DNA of 6,554 nt from Ruminococcus sp. (GTDB lineage Bacteria; Bacillota; Clostridia; Oscillospirales; Ruminococcaceae): assembly GCA_031262625.1 (NCBI GenBank), contig JAISHJ010000106.1, positions 1 through 6,554 of the forward strand. The letters run 5' to 3'. Shown here piece by piece: positions 6,525 through 6,554 of this stretch. Within the stretch, counting starts at the first letter, position 1, and each line of letters begins with the position of its first letter. A program made the translations under genes and the position numbers. The notes beneath the pieces were generated by a model. That model saw only the letters and a list, made by a program, of their open reading frames with translations. It did no database searches and was not told where the DNA came from.

Positions 6525-6554
6525 CCGTAACATACCCCCTCCCCAAGATACCGG

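Larger units (their letters stand above)
6421..6546 (+). repeat. Intergenic repeat element, copy B (24-bp core at 6434-6457)
   Basis: The core is identical to 14-37 and in direct orientation, 6420 bases away. As in copy A it is preceded by AAAGC-rich sequence, followed by G-runs, and then by a C-rich half containing ACCGCTCC (6511-6518). Beyond the core and this anchor the copies diverge, but they keep the same G-rich-left, C-rich-right plan. The right boundary may lie beyond the window. Confidence 0.75.

Noticed and set aside
6296..6546. Overlapping minus-strand frames of 69 and 66 codons upstream of the synthetase
   Set aside because: They lie in repeat sequence, in two overlapping frames with compositions set by AAAGC and G-run motifs. 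Neither has domain-like features.
1..6554. CRISPR array, tRNA or rRNA genes, insertion sequence
   Set aside because: There are no regularly spaced identical repeats with unique spacers, no tRNA-like cloverleaf with TTCGANNC context, and no transposase or terminal inverted repeats.

Overview
The window holds two adjacent genes on the minus strand. They form one probable operon that fills positions 135-6225 and is bracketed by related G-rich repeat elements. Moderate GC content, a class I tRNA ligase of the unusual KASSS type, and a large Cache-type hybrid histidine kinase suggest an anaerobic Clostridia-like (Bacillota) bacterium, perhaps uncultured. This assignment rests on gene style only and is tentative.

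Layout, left to right. Positions 1-134 are intergenic and carry repeat copy A: a 24-bp core, a G-quadruplex-prone run, a long imperfect hairpin and three tandem heptamers. Positions 135-4238 (minus) encode a 1367-residue membrane hybrid sensor kinase with a Cache-like sensor, HAMP-like, PAS-like, degenerate GGDEF, GAF, HisKA, HATPase and receiver domains. A 4-base gap separates it from positions 4243-6225 (minus), which encode a 660-residue methionyl-tRNA synthetase-like enzyme that is first in the operon. Positions 6226-6554 are intergenic (329 bases). They hold a perfect 16-bp hairpin just upstream of a TTG start, a distal Shine-Dalgarno-like sequence, a weak promoter candidate, a cluster of AAGCG/GCGAAAGC motifs, and repeat copy B in the same orientation as copy A.

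How the parts may work together. The synthetase and kinase are probably co-transcribed and translationally coupled. The kinase has no DNA-binding output and no Hpt domain, so its phosphoryl group must leave through partners outside the window. No T-box or S-box leader is recognisable before the synthetase. Translation may instead depend on the leader hairpin, which would bring a strong ribosome-binding sequence to 8 nt from the TTG start.

The most unusual signal is compositional. Both genes lie on the same strand, yet synonymous third positions are 84% T/G at the start of the synthetase and 84% C/A at the end of the kinase, with near-balanced values between. This may mean that replication forks converge here, or that some other strand-asymmetric process acts between the two repeats.
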